A DNA stretch of 63,987 nt from Anoxybacillus pushchinoensis. Its GTDB lineage: Bacteria; Bacillota; Bacilli; Bacillales; Anoxybacillaceae. The translations under genes were made by a program, and so were the position numbers. The first letter of the stretch is position 1. Every line of letters begins with the position of its first letter. Positions 8,803-17,332 of the stretch are shown here, piece after piece. The notes under the pieces are model-generated. The model made no database searches and was not told the origin of the DNA. It was given only the letters and a program-made list of their open reading frames with translations. Location of the stretch: contig NZ_FOJQ01000009.1 of NCBI RefSeq assembly GCF_900111795.1, positions 1 to 63,987 on the forward strand, given 5' to 3'.

Positions 8803-8932
8803 ATAGAACCTCCTAAATGAAATTAATTTTGGACAAACTGTACCACCTATTTACATTGAATAATAGTTTCGATAATCATTCAAGAAGGCATTTTTGAGAA
8901 TCATAGCGAATATTTTCATCGAGGTGATCGAT

Positions 8933-9409
8933 TTGAATAGCGATACAAAAACATATTCCAGTAAAGATGTTGCAAAGCGACTTTTAATAGAACCTGTCAC
9001 CGTTAGAAAATACTCTCAAATGCTTGAAGTAGAAGGATATTCTTTTAACAAAGATGAAAAAGGTTGGAGACATTATAGAAAAGATGATGTTAGATTTTTA
9101 GAATATCTATGCAACATGAAAACAATGGGGAAATCTCTCGATGAATCCGTTAAACACGTAGCAACTTTATATCGTTCAAGTTTATCCATATCGCAACCCG
9201 ATATTTCGCTACAAGGTGAGAACATTTTATTAGAGTTTATAAAAGCTCAACACGAATTTAATCAGCAAATATTAGAACGACTTGAAGCACAAGAAAAAAG
9301 ACAAGCCCAAAGAGACGAAAACTTGATGATTGCTTTAAGAGAATCACAAGAAGTAAAAAAACAAATTGCAGCCACTCAACAAAAAAAGTGGTGGAAGTTT
9401 TGGGAGTAG
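8933..9409 (+). CDS. MerR-like HTH protein with DUF3967-type C-terminus
   Basis: The 158-residue protein has an N-terminal MerR-like helix-turn-helix (SSKDVAKRLLIEPVTVRKYSQ, then GWRHYRKDDVRFLEYL). A coiled coil of about 40 residues rich in Q, E and R and a basic/aromatic tail (KKWWKFWE) follow. This build is common on plasmids of Bacillaceae, where such proteins are thought to act in plasmid maintenance or regulation; the role is inferred. I chose the TTG at 8933 because GAGGTGAT precedes it; the frame is open to 8894. Confidence 0.75.
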   Translation: MNSDTKTYSSKDVAKRLLIEPVTVRKYSQMLEVEGYSFNKDEKGWRHYRKDDVRFLEYLCNMKTMGKSLDESVKHVATLYRSSLSISQPDISLQGENILLEFIKAQHEFNQQILERLEAQEKRQAQRDENLMIALRESQEVKKQIAATQQKKWWKFWE

Positions 9410-9410
9410 T

Positions 9411-9441
9411 AAAAAAGGGTAGCAATCGCCACCCCTTTTTT
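9411..9441. terminator. Terminator after the MerR-like gene
   Basis: AAAAAAGGGT and ACCCCTTTTTT form an A/T-flanked GC stem. It lies between convergent genes and touches the stop of the 50-residue gene on the minus strand. Confidence 0.6.
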
Positions 9442-9592
9442 ATTTGATTATGTCACCGCTAATCCTTGTCACTTGTTCTTTCAAAAATCGTTCAATCGCT
9501 TGGTGGACTTCGCGCTCATAAACGTCCTCTGTTTTATCTTCCAGATACGCTAAAAAGCTTTCAAGTTCTTTATAATCAATAACTGCTTTCAT
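9440..9592 (-). CDS. Small protein, 50 residues, downstream of rep
   Basis: The frame begins MKAVIDYKELES with AGGGGTGA upstream of the ATG. It starts four bases after the rep stop, so the two are translationally coupled or at least co-transcribed. The peptide is acidic, helical-looking and soluble. No family is recognised; the position suggests a role in plasmid replication or copy control. Confidence 0.55.
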   Translation of the reverse strand: MKAVIDYKELESFLAYLEDKTEDVYEREVHQAIERFLKEQVTRISGDIIK

Positions 9593-9596
9593 ACTG

Positions 9597-10592
9597 TCAC
9601 CCCTGATTTTTTACGAAATAATTTGCACGTTCCCAATTCCAATATGCGACAACGCTATACGCATTTTCGTTAATTTCTTTTTCCTCATCATCAACGTGTA
9701 CCAAGTCGCCATCTTCGACATTATCCAAATTTAATTCTTTATGAATTTCTTTCAGCAATCCGCCGTAGGAAATTAAGCGCTTTTTATATAAACCTTGTTC
9801 TAAATCTGCCACACGCTGCAAATTTTTCTCTCGGTCACTGGTACGGTAATCGGTATCTTTGACAGGATACTTTACCGTTTCTGCAACTGCTGATTCAATA
9901 TCAGACTTATGTTTATTTTTCGGTCGCACAATTTGAATATGCGCCACTGGATCGTAATCTAATTTCATCGCTTTCTTCCAAAAGGCAATCCATTGTTTTT
10001 GTGTGACATAATTTTCAGTGTTTTTGAAATACATTGGCTCAACGCATAATAAAACGTGCATATGCTGATTGTACGAATTATCGGTATCATTTACCGTCAC
10101 TTCGGTTGCCCGCATAAAACCAATGAGATTTTGCTTAATTTTTTTGTACTGCATTAATCTACGAAAACCTTGCGCCATATCTTTTAAGCTCTGGTCTAAA
10201 TCTGCACCGTCATACACATTTTTTACAGACAGCGTGAGAAATAACCAACGACATTTTGGTTTTTGTTTCATCACTTCTGCAATAATTTTTTGCGACTGAA
10301 TGCCATGTTTCATTGTTTTCCTCCAGTTGCACATTGGACAAAGGGGTGATTTACAAAACCACACTTTAAACAAATTTTTCTCTAAGGTTTGCTTGTCCAC
10401 TTTATATTCTAAAACTTCCGCACAAGCTTTCACTCGCTCCGTTTTTTTAAAATCTAAGATGTGCAGCAACTCATAATACTCGACATTGGCCAACTTCTTT
10501 TCTCGCCATGGGCGTTCATTCCCCTTTTTTGTTTTGTCGATAAGTATTGATTCTTGATTATGGTCTATGTTATTATCATTGTACAAATGCAA
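9597..10592 (-). CDS. rep: Rolling-circle plasmid replication protein, pUB110/pC194 family
   Basis: Rep nicks the double-strand origin and starts rolling-circle replication. The 331 residues show a CKSPLCPMCNWRK zinc-finger-like motif, FLTLSV, the metal-binding HUH motif in NQHMHVLL, and the active-site region AETVKYPVKDTDY with the nicking tyrosine in KYPVK. I chose TTG at 10592 because GGGGAG lies eight bases upstream; the frame opens two codons earlier. The matching origin lies just upstream. All catalytic motifs are intact, so the protein could still be active in the chromosome. Confidence 0.9.
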   Translation of the reverse strand: MHLYNDNNIDHNQESILIDKTKKGNERPWREKKLANVEYYELLHILDFKKTERVKACAEVLEYKVDKQTLEKNLFKVWFCKSPLCPMCNWRKTMKHGIQSQKIIAEVMKQKPKCRWLFLTLSVKNVYDGADLDQSLKDMAQGFRRLMQYKKIKQNLIGFMRATEVTVNDTDNSYNQHMHVLLCVEPMYFKNTENYVTQKQWIAFWKKAMKLDYDPVAHIQIVRPKNKHKSDIESAVAETVKYPVKDTDYRTSDREKNLQRVADLEQGLYKKRLISYGGLLKEIHKELNLDNVEDGDLVHVDDEEKEINENAYSVVAYWNWERANYFVKNQG

Positions 10593-10734
10593 TAGCAAAA
10601 CTCCCCTTCTGATATGTTGTTTGTGTCGTAACTACAACTTTAACAGACGGGGTTTTTTTATTCAACCATTTCCAACATTTTTTTCACACCAAAAACCCAG
10701 TACTATCAAGGGTTCAAGGCACAAATTCTAACGT

Positions 10735-10830
10735 AAAATAAAAATGACGTTATTTCTATAAGTATTAAAATAAAAATGACGTTATTTCTATAAGTATCAA
10801 GATAAGAAAGAACGTATTTTTCGTTCCGAA
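10735..10830 (-). other. dso: Double-strand origin of the rolling-circle plasmid, with a 32-bp tandem repeat
   Basis: On the minus strand the sequence reads TTCTTTCTTATCTTGATA, the nick region known from pC194/pUB110 origins (nick motif TCTTGATA at 10795-10802). The adjoining bases with AATAACGTCATTTTTATT are also pUB110-like. These adjoining bases are present twice as a 32-bp tandem repeat (10735-10766 and 10767-10798, one mismatch). The origin lies between rep and mob, 140 bases or more upstream of the rep start. Confidence 0.8.
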
Positions 10831-10886
10831 AAATAAGGGGTTTTCGCTACGCTCAACCCCAAAGTTCAAAACCTAAAACCAAAAGC

Positions 10887-10914
10887 AAAGACACCTTCTC
10901 AGGTGTCTTTTTTT
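10887..10914. terminator. Terminator at the end of mob
   Basis: AAAGACACCT and AGGTGTCTTT form a 10-bp stem with a four-base loop and T-rich flanks on both strands. Confidence 0.7.
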
Positions 10915-12205
10915 ATCGCTCCAATCCTCGATTGCGCTCTTTATTCATTTCTCGCCTGTGAGCCTTCTCAAATTCGCCCCCAGGAAGTCGATCCTTCACT
11001 TTGCTTACAAACTCCTTTAACGTGCTTTTAAACGCTTGTACGCTTCCTGTATGCTCTTTTAGGAACGCCTTGGTACTCTGATAGATATTGGCTATCTCGT
11101 CCTTTAAATCGAGTATACGCCCTTCAAGATTACTGATTTCAAAACTTGCAGTCCGCAATTGAGTACGAAAATGGTCATTATCTCGTTGTAACTCATTCTT
11201 TTCATGATTTACTCGATTAACTTGCTGGCGCAAAGCTTTATTTTCTTGAACCAAATCTGTACGTTGCAATCGGTCATAATCTTTTTTTATTGTGCTTGCA
11301 GCATTCACAATCTGACGCATTTTTTGATATTCCTCACGAGTAATAACTAAATTCCCTGTTTCTTTTTCTATCGTTTTCGGTTTACCAAACGTTACGAGTT
11401 TATCTTCAACTACCGTTTTCTTTTCTTTCTTTGCTTTAATTTTTAATTCATCCGGGACAATTTCGCTTAATTTTCTCATCTCGTCCTTTTTAGAAGAAAC
11501 ATTCAGCTTCAGCAGCTCTTTTTTATTTTCTAATTCCCTGATATTTATTTTAGCCGTACGCAATGCTTGTTCCACTTCTTCAAGCTCCACCGTCATGTCA
11601 TTTTTTTGTTGCTTTATGTCATCTGCATATTTTTTAAAATCTTTAATATCTTCAATGCCAATCGTTTGGCCATTTAAAATGCCTTCTTGATAAATTTCGG
11701 GAATTTCCTTTTTTAAAAAATTATCTAAGTCTTGATGAAAACTTTTTAATTCATTACGTGTCAAAACTTCTTTCGCTGAAACTTTCTCACGTTGTTTTTT
11801 TTCGTCCCAAACGACTGGCACAAAATCAAAGTGTATATGCGGAGTCGTTTCGTCTACATGGACATTCGCTGACACGACATTTTCTTTACCATAACGTGCA
11901 GCTAAAAATGCATACGTTTTCTCAAAAAATTGCCGTTGTTCTTCAGGACTTTTTTCTTCTAGCTCCTTTGGCAATGTAACAACCCATTCACAACATGCTT
12001 TTACATCTTTTCGTTTCATGCAATACACTTCGTCCAGTCGGTTTTGCAATCTCGAAAGTGTATCCCCTTCTTTTTCACACAAATCATAATTCAAATGTGA
12101 ACGCTCAATATCAATTTCTTTATTGCTGTGATTTTCTGTTTTTCGATCTAAATGTATGGATAAGCCTTTCATATTTTCTCTCGTAAATTTTTTCACGTGA
12201 GCCAC
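10913..12205 (-). CDS. mob: MobV-family plasmid relaxase (Pre/Mob)
   Basis: MobV proteins nick oriT and pilot plasmid DNA into recipients or promote plasmid recombination. The 430 residues begin with the relaxase domain (HVKKFTRENMKGL..., HLNYDL) and contain the metal-binding motif HVDETTPHIHFDFVPV. A long coiled-coil C-terminal half follows. I favour GTG at 12205, which has GAGGTG seven bases upstream; an ATG at 12220 would add five residues. The upstream frame to 12499 is not Mob-like and overlaps the hairpin region. Confidence 0.88.
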   Translation of the reverse strand: MAHVKKFTRENMKGLSIHLDRKTENHSNKEIDIERSHLNYDLCEKEGDTLSRLQNRLDEVYCMKRKDVKACCEWVVTLPKELEEKSPEEQRQFFEKTYAFLAARYGKENVVSANVHVDETTPHIHFDFVPVVWDEKKQREKVSAKEVLTRNELKSFHQDLDNFLKKEIPEIYQEGILNGQTIGIEDIKDFKKYADDIKQQKNDMTVELEEVEQALRTAKINIRELENKKELLKLNVSSKKDEMRKLSEIVPDELKIKAKKEKKTVVEDKLVTFGKPKTIEKETGNLVITREEYQKMRQIVNAASTIKKDYDRLQRTDLVQENKALRQQVNRVNHEKNELQRDNDHFRTQLRTASFEISNLEGRILDLKDEIANIYQSTKAFLKEHTGSVQAFKSTLKEFVSKVKDRLPGGEFEKAHRREMNKERNRGLER

Positions 12206-12645
12206 GTGGCAGCACCTCATTTCTTGCTTAAAGGATAACATGGCGAGCGAGCCAGAACAAATCTGGTATAACCCGCTATACCAAAATACTTTTGGTGCGG
12301 TCTCTGCCGAGAGCTTTTCGGCTTGCGCCGACTGCTCGCTTGAGCGACCCGAAAAGAAAAGACCTTGGGCTTTGCCCAAACCCACAAGGGAGAAATTCCC
12401 CCTTGACCCCTTCAAAAAAACTCCCCCAACCCCCTCACTTTTTTGAGGGGGCTCCCTCGCCGGTAGGCAGAAACAAACGTGGGTTTGTTTCAGTGCCAAG
12501 AGGGTTCGGGTGCAGTGAGGTTGTCAACGCCTTTCCGCTCCTTATGCTCACTCGGGAAAACCGCCCTCGCTCCGCTACCGCTCCAAGACATTGACAACCG
12601 CCATGCATAAATTCCATACCCTGAAAATTGGGATATGGAGAGAAC
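12206..12645. other. Hairpin-rich non-coding region: candidate oriT and single-strand origin
   Basis: Just upstream of mob three short inverted repeats follow each other at 12252-12266 (CCAGA/TCTGG), 12265-12282 (GGTATA/TATACC) and 12281-12295 (CCAAAA/TTTTGG). A GC hairpin CCCTCA/TGAGGG lies near 12432-12450. MobV oriT sites lie upstream of mob and contain inverted repeats, and rolling-circle plasmids carry a structured single-strand origin. No supported coding frame is present in these 440 bases. Confidence 0.4.
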
Positions 12646-12678
12646 AAAAAAGAGTAGCAAGTGCTACTCTTTTTTTTA
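12646..12678. terminator. Strong terminator of the secreted-protein gene
   Basis: AAAAAAGAGTAGCA and TGCTACTCTTTTTT form a 14-bp stem with a two-base loop. It overlaps the stop of the gene ending at 12676. Confidence 0.8.
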
Positions 12679-13569
12679 TAGTTTTTTAGTTCCACCGTAC
12701 ACGCTTCCAGTTTGAGATCCACCAACATATGCCTCAACTGTAGCTGATGTCATTGTAACGCCTGCCCATCTTATACCAAACGAAGCTTCAAAATAAACAC
12801 GTGTATATACTTCCGGATATTTATAGCTTCCTACTGTTACAGTTCGTTTTTTTCCAATAGCTCTATTTTCCATTACTAAAGTAGAACCCCAAAAATGTCT
12901 TTGTACATTCCCATCAGCATTGGCATGTCTTGCACTAGTTCCATTGTATTCAAAATTTCCTTCCGCCCAAATTGTAAACATTTTAAATCCAAAGGCATTA
13001 TAAGCAATTCCCGTGGTTCTTTCAGTTCTTGTTGTTTTCCAAGCAGCTGCAGCCATCACTTGATTATTTTTTTCTAGATTTAAAGTAGGAACAGCAATAC
13101 GATCTAAAAGCATAACTTCACCAGTTTTTGAAACGTATACTGTTACTACCCCATTTTCATTGGAAAACTCATAAATGGAATCTCCTTCAGCCAAATCTTC
13201 TTTAGCTTCAGTAATCAATTCTTCAAAATCCAAAACAGCTTCTTCTTGTTGAACAGAATTCTCATTCTTTTCTACTGGAAAAACATCATCAATTGTTAAA
13301 GTCTTATCATCTACTAACTCTTTAGGCACAGGGTTTTTTGAATAATAATTATCAATAACAGCCTGAATTTCTTGCAAATCCAAATCACCTTGTCTCTTTT
13401 CCAATGATGATAGAATATCATTCAATTCAGTTACGTTATTTTCAATATAATTTTTGGCCTTTACAACATTGTCCTCTTTGTCTACTTCTTCCGCAAAAGA
13501 CAAAGAAGCTGAATTAAATAACCCAAACAACAAAAGCAACGGTACTAATACAAACATTTTCTTAAACAA
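12676..13569 (-). CDS. Secreted protein of unknown function, 297 residues
   Basis: The TTG at 13569 has GGAGG eight bases upstream; the in-frame GTG at 13584 lies inside that box. A Sec signal peptide is clear: MFKKMF, a hydrophobic core, then SLSFA before EEVDKED. The first part of the mature protein is acidic and helical (to about residue 150). The C-terminal 110 residues are rich in aromatic, Thr and Gly residues and look like a beta domain. No family is recognised. It is the only exported protein of the plasmid-like island. Confidence 0.65.
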   Translation of the reverse strand: MFKKMFVLVPLLLLFGLFNSASLSFAEEVDKEDNVVKAKNYIENNVTELNDILSSLEKRQGDLDLQEIQAVIDNYYSKNPVPKELVDDKTLTIDDVFPVEKNENSVQQEEAVLDFEELITEAKEDLAEGDSIYEFSNENGVVTVYVSKTGEVMLLDRIAVPTLNLEKNNQVMAAAAWKTTRTERTTGIAYNAFGFKMFTIWAEGNFEYNGTSARHANADGNVQRHFWGSTLVMENRAIGKKRTVTVGSYKYPEVYTRVYFEASFGIRWAGVTMTSATVEAYVGGSQTGSVYGGTKKL

Positions 13570-13638
13570 AGATAAAACCTCCACTTCAAAATATTTGTCC
13601 CTTCAAGCACTATATTCAAGGCTTTCCTGATAATCCCT

Positions 13639-13806
13639 TTATTTTTTAAAGAAATATACCCTGATCAGATAGATGATAATAAATATAAGTAACACTATAG
13701 CTGCATAAACCATAATCATTAATAAATTAGGTGCAATCAAAGAAACGATATAGACAATGAATGCGACAATAAAAAATAACAATAAAAAAAGACTTATATA
13801 TTTCAA
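13639..13806 (-). CDS. Small two-helix membrane protein, 55 residues
   Basis: The TTG at 13806 follows a strong AAGGAGG box. The frame also opens upstream but without such a site. Two hydrophobic helices (about residues 5-25 and 30-50) and a basic tail (RVYFFKK) make up nearly the whole protein. It lies 70 bases upstream of the secreted-protein gene on the same strand, so the two may work together. No family is recognised. Confidence 0.5.
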   Translation of the reverse strand: MKYISLFLLLFFIVAFIVYIVSLIAPNLLMIMVYAAIVLLIFIIIYLIRVYFFKK

Positions 13807-14075
13807 GATATCCCTCCTTCCATAATTCCTTATATCCATTTCACTCATTATTATAATGTAAACCTGTATTATAATGAATATCGAACCTGTTACAACATTG
13901 TAAACTTTTTTCATGATTTTTGTAAATAAAACAATCCTGAGAGAGCTCCCAGACTTCAGAGAAACTGACAATTCGTGTAACACCATCAAAAAGCACCGCT
14001 AGTAAGAAAGCGGTTACGTAAGGGTTTAAACTAAATCTTTTTATAAAAAAATTTATTGTTAACATTTTTTGTGAT

Positions 14076-14089
14076 TAACATAAATTATA
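14076..14089 (+). repeat. Right copy of the 14-bp direct repeat
   Basis: TAACATAAATTATA, identical to 8431-8444. The 270 bases between this site and 13806 show no supported gene; a 74-codon minus frame there lacks a ribosome binding site. Confidence 0.5.
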
Positions 14090-14122
14090 AAGCACCCGAG
14101 TCTTCACGGGTGCTTTATAATT
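14083..14122 (-). terminator. Terminator of yojO
   Basis: A perfect 16-bp stem with core AAAGCACCCG/CGGGTGCTTT and an eight-base loop, followed by an AT-rich tract on the minus strand. Confidence 0.8.
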
Positions 14123-16019
14123 TGTACAGTAATAATTTTCTCAGTAATGGAGCTAAGAACGTCGGCAAATATTCGACGTTTGGGACAAGAACACTATAAT
14201 GTCCGTATATGTTTTCAATCGTTTTTTGTTGACTTTCGGTAATCATACCATTCGCTAAAAACACATTTACTACTTCGATTCCTAATCTTTTTGCCTCCAT
14301 AACTGCTTCGTGTGTATCAACAATTCCATTTTGATCATATCCGAAAGCAGCTGGTTCCCCATCAGAAAAAACAAGTAAAAACTTTTGTTTTTCAACTCTT
14401 TTTTTCAACTCTTGCGTCATTAAACGAATGGCCAAGCCGTCACGATTATCTTCCTTCGGCTCTAATTGCATAATTTCCGCCCCACGTCCCTTTTTTAAAG
14501 AAACATTAAAATCAATAACCGTTTGAAAATAATTCGGCTGATAGAGCTGTGTGGCCTCATTCGTATCTTCCCAGAAACCAACGATTTTGTGTGGAACACG
14601 GAGCGTTTTAAGCGATTCATGGAACAAAACAATTCCTTTCTTTGTCTCTTCCATTTTGTCATACATTGACGCTGAACAGTCAACAAGTAGTACGAAAACA
14701 GCATCTAGTACTGGAGAAATCTCGTGTTTTTTGTAAAATAAACGTGGATGTTCATCCATAAAAAAACGTAATAGCTTTTTGTTTAAACGTCCTGCGTGCA
14801 AATCCGTGCGTGGATGAATTTTTTTATGTTCGAGCACTTTCTCAATCGTCCGTGTCAATTTTTTTTGATATGGTCCAATTGCTTCACGATCGCGCTCGTA
14901 CTGTCTCATTTGTTCAACTGTCGGTGAAGAAGGATAAATAAATATCGGTTTAGCATAGCGATTTTCTTTTCCATACTCATACTCTGAACGCCCACTGAGC
15001 TCCTGACGATCCGTTTGTTGTTCTAAATGTGTATAATCGCTATGCGTCGTCTTTTGTGATGAACCTTGTACAATGCCGAGTGCTTGATCCCCCGCTTCCC
15101 CTTGACGAACTCCTTCTCCAAGCAAATCTGTCTGCGAACCTTGTTCTAGGTCAAACTGCAAGAAACTGTTTGTCATATCGCTTGTTTCGCGATGCCACGT
15201 ATGCATCACCTCTTCAAAAATCTCTTCGTCGTCGGATTTTACATCAAGTACGTCATCATTTTTTAACGGATCTTTTCGCCGAATGTCTTCCCTATTCTCT
15301 CGTCGATCAACGTAAATGTACTCTGGAAGATGAAAATATGTGTTTAACATATCGGCATCTAACAATTCATTCAACACATCAACAATAGTAAGCACAATAC
15401 GAACAATATCGGCAGTCGATTTCGCATCATATACATAACGTACTTCACGATCAATAAACGGAAGCGTCAATCGCAAATGCTCGGGAAGCACGGCGTCTTG
15501 CCCTGGATGTTCTGCCGTTAATAATAAATATAAATAGTTGAACAACGCATCTGTATGGATGCTTTTCACGCTATTGACATTCCATTGCGTTTGAAAATAG
15601 TGGCGATACACGTCCTTTCGAACTATAAATGCCTTTTTTGTTCCACTACGCACACGCCGACATATATCTTCCAGTCGAATATCTTCAAGAAGCACAAACA
15701 GTTGTTTGGCAAAATTAGGGATGGAGTACGTCTTTATTTCTTTAAGAAAAAAAATAATATCATCGTCATTTGTATGATGAAAATTTCCGATTGTTCGTAA
15801 AAAAACATCGCTTTTCAATCCATACACGTGCTGTTCTTTCGGCCGGTTGTCCCAAAAATGACTTACAATAACCTTCTTATGCTGTCGATCAAGATACGAC
15901 TGATAACCAAATTCTAACTCAATTTGTTCATCGTTTGCTAAAGTTTTCGCTAAATCCGATAGTTCTATAAATAAAGAAGAATCCACTTTTTTATCGTTAA
16001 ACATAATAAAACGGTTCAT
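14115..16019 (-). CDS. yojO: VWA-domain protein paired with a MoxR ATPase (YojO/CobT/NorD-like)
   Basis: The 634-residue protein ends in a von Willebrand A domain with an intact MIDAS (DCSASM near residue 450, later FSDGEP). The N-terminal 400 residues contain an acidic linker (DDVLDVKSDDEE). MoxR ATPase plus VWA pairs act as metal-dependent chaperones that mature or reactivate enzymes; NorQ-NorD, CobS-CobT and CbbQ-CbbO are characterised examples. It starts 10 bases after yojN with a GAGGGTG box. The client protein is not evident from the neighbours. Confidence 0.8.
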   Translation of the reverse strand: MNRFIMFNDKKVDSSLFIELSDLAKTLANDEQIELEFGYQSYLDRQHKKVIVSHFWDNRPKEQHVYGLKSDVFLRTIGNFHHTNDDDIIFFLKEIKTYSIPNFAKQLFVLLEDIRLEDICRRVRSGTKKAFIVRKDVYRHYFQTQWNVNSVKSIHTDALFNYLYLLLTAEHPGQDAVLPEHLRLTLPFIDREVRYVYDAKSTADIVRIVLTIVDVLNELLDADMLNTYFHLPEYIYVDRRENREDIRRKDPLKNDDVLDVKSDDEEIFEEVMHTWHRETSDMTNSFLQFDLEQGSQTDLLGEGVRQGEAGDQALGIVQGSSQKTTHSDYTHLEQQTDRQELSGRSEYEYGKENRYAKPIFIYPSSPTVEQMRQYERDREAIGPYQKKLTRTIEKVLEHKKIHPRTDLHAGRLNKKLLRFFMDEHPRLFYKKHEISPVLDAVFVLLVDCSASMYDKMEETKKGIVLFHESLKTLRVPHKIVGFWEDTNEATQLYQPNYFQTVIDFNVSLKKGRGAEIMQLEPKEDNRDGLAIRLMTQELKKRVEKQKFLLVFSDGEPAAFGYDQNGIVDTHEAVMEAKRLGIEVVNVFLANGMITESQQKTIENIYGHYSVLVPNVEYLPTFLAPLLRKLLLYKL

Positions 16020-16029
16020 TTAGACACCC

Positions 16030-16917
16030 TCATTCGTCAAACAGCGTTTCAGCTACATTGCGTACTGCAGCTTTTTCACGATCGTCTTCTAATTTTTCGA
16101 CGATCGCTCGTTCGATCGCCCGCAATGGCGGAATGTACACAGCTAAATCACAAGCATCAATTAATGCGCGAATAGATGCTGCTTCTTCGGACACATACCC
16201 TTGTTTTACTTGGACAATTAAATCAGCCGACAATGTAACGAACCGGTCTATTAAGTCTTCGTCTGTTAACTTCGTTTGTTGCTGTAAGACACGCTTCAAC
16301 GTTTCTCCTTGAACATATGGAACATCAATAACGACAAAACGATTTTTTAACGCTTCGTTAAGCGGGACGGTTCCGACGTATCCCTCGTTGATAGATGCAA
16401 TGACACCAAATGTCGGTTTAGCTTTCACAACTTCAGCGGTAAATGGGTTTGTAATCGTTTTTCGATAATCAAGCACCCCGTTTAAAATCGGTAACGTTTC
16501 CGGCTTAGCCATATTAATTTCGTCAATGTACAATAAATGACCTTTCGTCATCGCTTGAATGACAGGACCCGGGATAAATTCAATCGTCGCTTGTCCATTT
16601 GCTTGTTGAATCGTTTTAAATCCGAGCATAGCCTCAGCGTCTAAATCAACCGAACAGTTAATACTATGCATCGGTTGACCAAAAAAAGCTGACAACGTTT
16701 CAGCTAGCTTTGTTTTTCCAGAACCAGTTGGTCCTTTTAACAATATGTTTTTTCCTAGCGCTAAAGCAATAATCGCATCATATAAAATGGACATATGAGC
16801 TGGCGTATACTCAACATCTGCGCTCTGTCCACTTCCTTCATGTTTGAACATCTCTCTTCTCTCTTCTACAATTGTCTCAATTGCTTTTGGGAATGAAGGA
16901 AATTGTGTGCAAATCAT
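16030..16917 (-). CDS. yojN: MoxR-family AAA+ ATPase (YojN/NorQ-like)
   Basis: The 295-residue ATPase shows Walker [13 protein letters not shown], Walker [12 protein letters not shown], and the sensor region [13 protein letters not shown] chose the ATG at 16917 (AAAGGATTGACAAG upstream) because the extra 43 upstream codons are AT-rich and not protein-like. It forms an operon with the VWA gene. Two TTGTACAA octamers 21 bp apart lie just upstream of the start and may be an operator. Confidence 0.85.
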   Translation of the reverse strand: MICTQFPSFPKAIETIVEERREMFKHEGSGQSADVEYTPAHMSILYDAIIALALGKNILLKGPTGSGKTKLAETLSAFFGQPMHSINCSVDLDAEAMLGFKTIQQANGQATIEFIPGPVIQAMTKGHLLYIDEINMAKPETLPILNGVLDYRKTITNPFTAEVVKAKPTFGVIASINEGYVGTVPLNEALKNRFVVIDVPYVQGETLKRVLQQQTKLTDEDLIDRFVTLSADLIVQVKQGYVSEEAASIRALIDACDLAVYIPPLRAIERAIVEKLEDDREKAAVRNVAETLFDE

Positions 16918-16952
16918 CTTGTCAATCCTTTCTTTGTTGTCATACGTACGTA

Positions 16953-16981
16953 TTGTACAAAAAATAAACGGATTTGTACAA
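16953..16981 (-). promoter_or_regulatory. Pair of TTGTACAA palindromes upstream of yojN
   Basis: The self-complementary octamer occurs at 16953-16960 and 16974-16981. The spacing of 21 bp equals two helical turns, so two dimers could bind the same face of DNA. The site lies 36-64 bases upstream of the yojN start. The binding protein is unknown. Confidence 0.5.
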
Positions 16982-17030
16982 ATAAAGAGATTGTTAATCA
17001 TAATTATATTATGTAAACATATATTAAAAA

Positions 17031-17070
17031 AAGAGCCACTCGGCATTATCGACTTTTAACGAGTAGCTCG
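17031..17070 (-). terminator. Terminator of the CsoR/CstR-like gene
   Basis: On the minus strand GAGCTACTCG pairs with CGAGTGGCTC across a long loop and is followed by T7. Confidence 0.65.
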
Positions 17071-17309
17071 ACCGCTTCTTGAATAAGCTTTTCACTTTCT
17101 AACGAACCGGTTTCAATGTCTTTGCGAATGCAACGTTCTAAATTTGCGCTTACTACGACAGCAATTGCACGGTCTACAGCACTACGGATCGCAGATAACT
17201 GCGCGACAACTTCTTTGCAGTCTTTTTGCTCATCCATCATTTTAAGGACTCCACGAACTTGTCCTTCAATTCGTTTTAAACGATTTTTCACTTGGTTATC
17301 GTAAATCAT
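17046..17309 (-). CDS. CsoR/RcnR-family repressor of the CstR (persulfide-sensing) type
   Basis: The 87-residue all-helical repressor has the family start ([17 protein letters not shown]). Cysteines lie at positions 31 and 60, the two that form interprotein di- to polysulfide links in Staphylococcus CstR. The histidine that copper-binding CsoR proteins carry four residues before the second cysteine is replaced by Asn56. A sulfur-sensing role is therefore more likely than Cu(I) sensing; this is an inference. No rhodanese, sulfur dioxygenase or copper gene is adjacent. An ATAC-type inverted repeat upstream may be its own operator. Confidence 0.75.
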   Translation of the reverse strand: MIYDNQVKNRLKRIEGQVRGVLKMMDEQKDCKEVVAQLSAIRSAVDRAIAVVVSANLERCIRKDIETGSLESEKLIQEAVELLVKSR

Positions 17310-17332
17310 GGTTATTCCATCTCCTTTTTTCT

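Larger units (their letters stand above)
8431..14089. mobile_element. Integrated rolling-circle plasmid-like island
   Basis: A block of low-GC genes holds a pUB110/pC194-type Rep, its double-strand origin, a MobV relaxase with a hairpin-rich upstream region, a MerR/DUF3967 protein typical of plasmids in this group, a secreted protein and small proteins. The 14-mer TAACATAAATTATA occurs at 8431-8444 and again at 14076-14089. Deleting one copy would give a circle of about 5.6 kb, a normal size for such plasmids. The boundaries rest on this repeat only. Confidence 0.6.

Noticed and set aside
12435..12737. Open frames on both strands in the mob upstream region
   Set aside because: The region is full of hairpins and the translations are low-complexity; no start site is supported.
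13841..14065. A 74-codon minus-strand frame near the right end of the plasmid-like island
   Set aside because: No ribosome binding site, no clear domain, and it overlaps the start region of the 55-residue gene and the direct repeat area.
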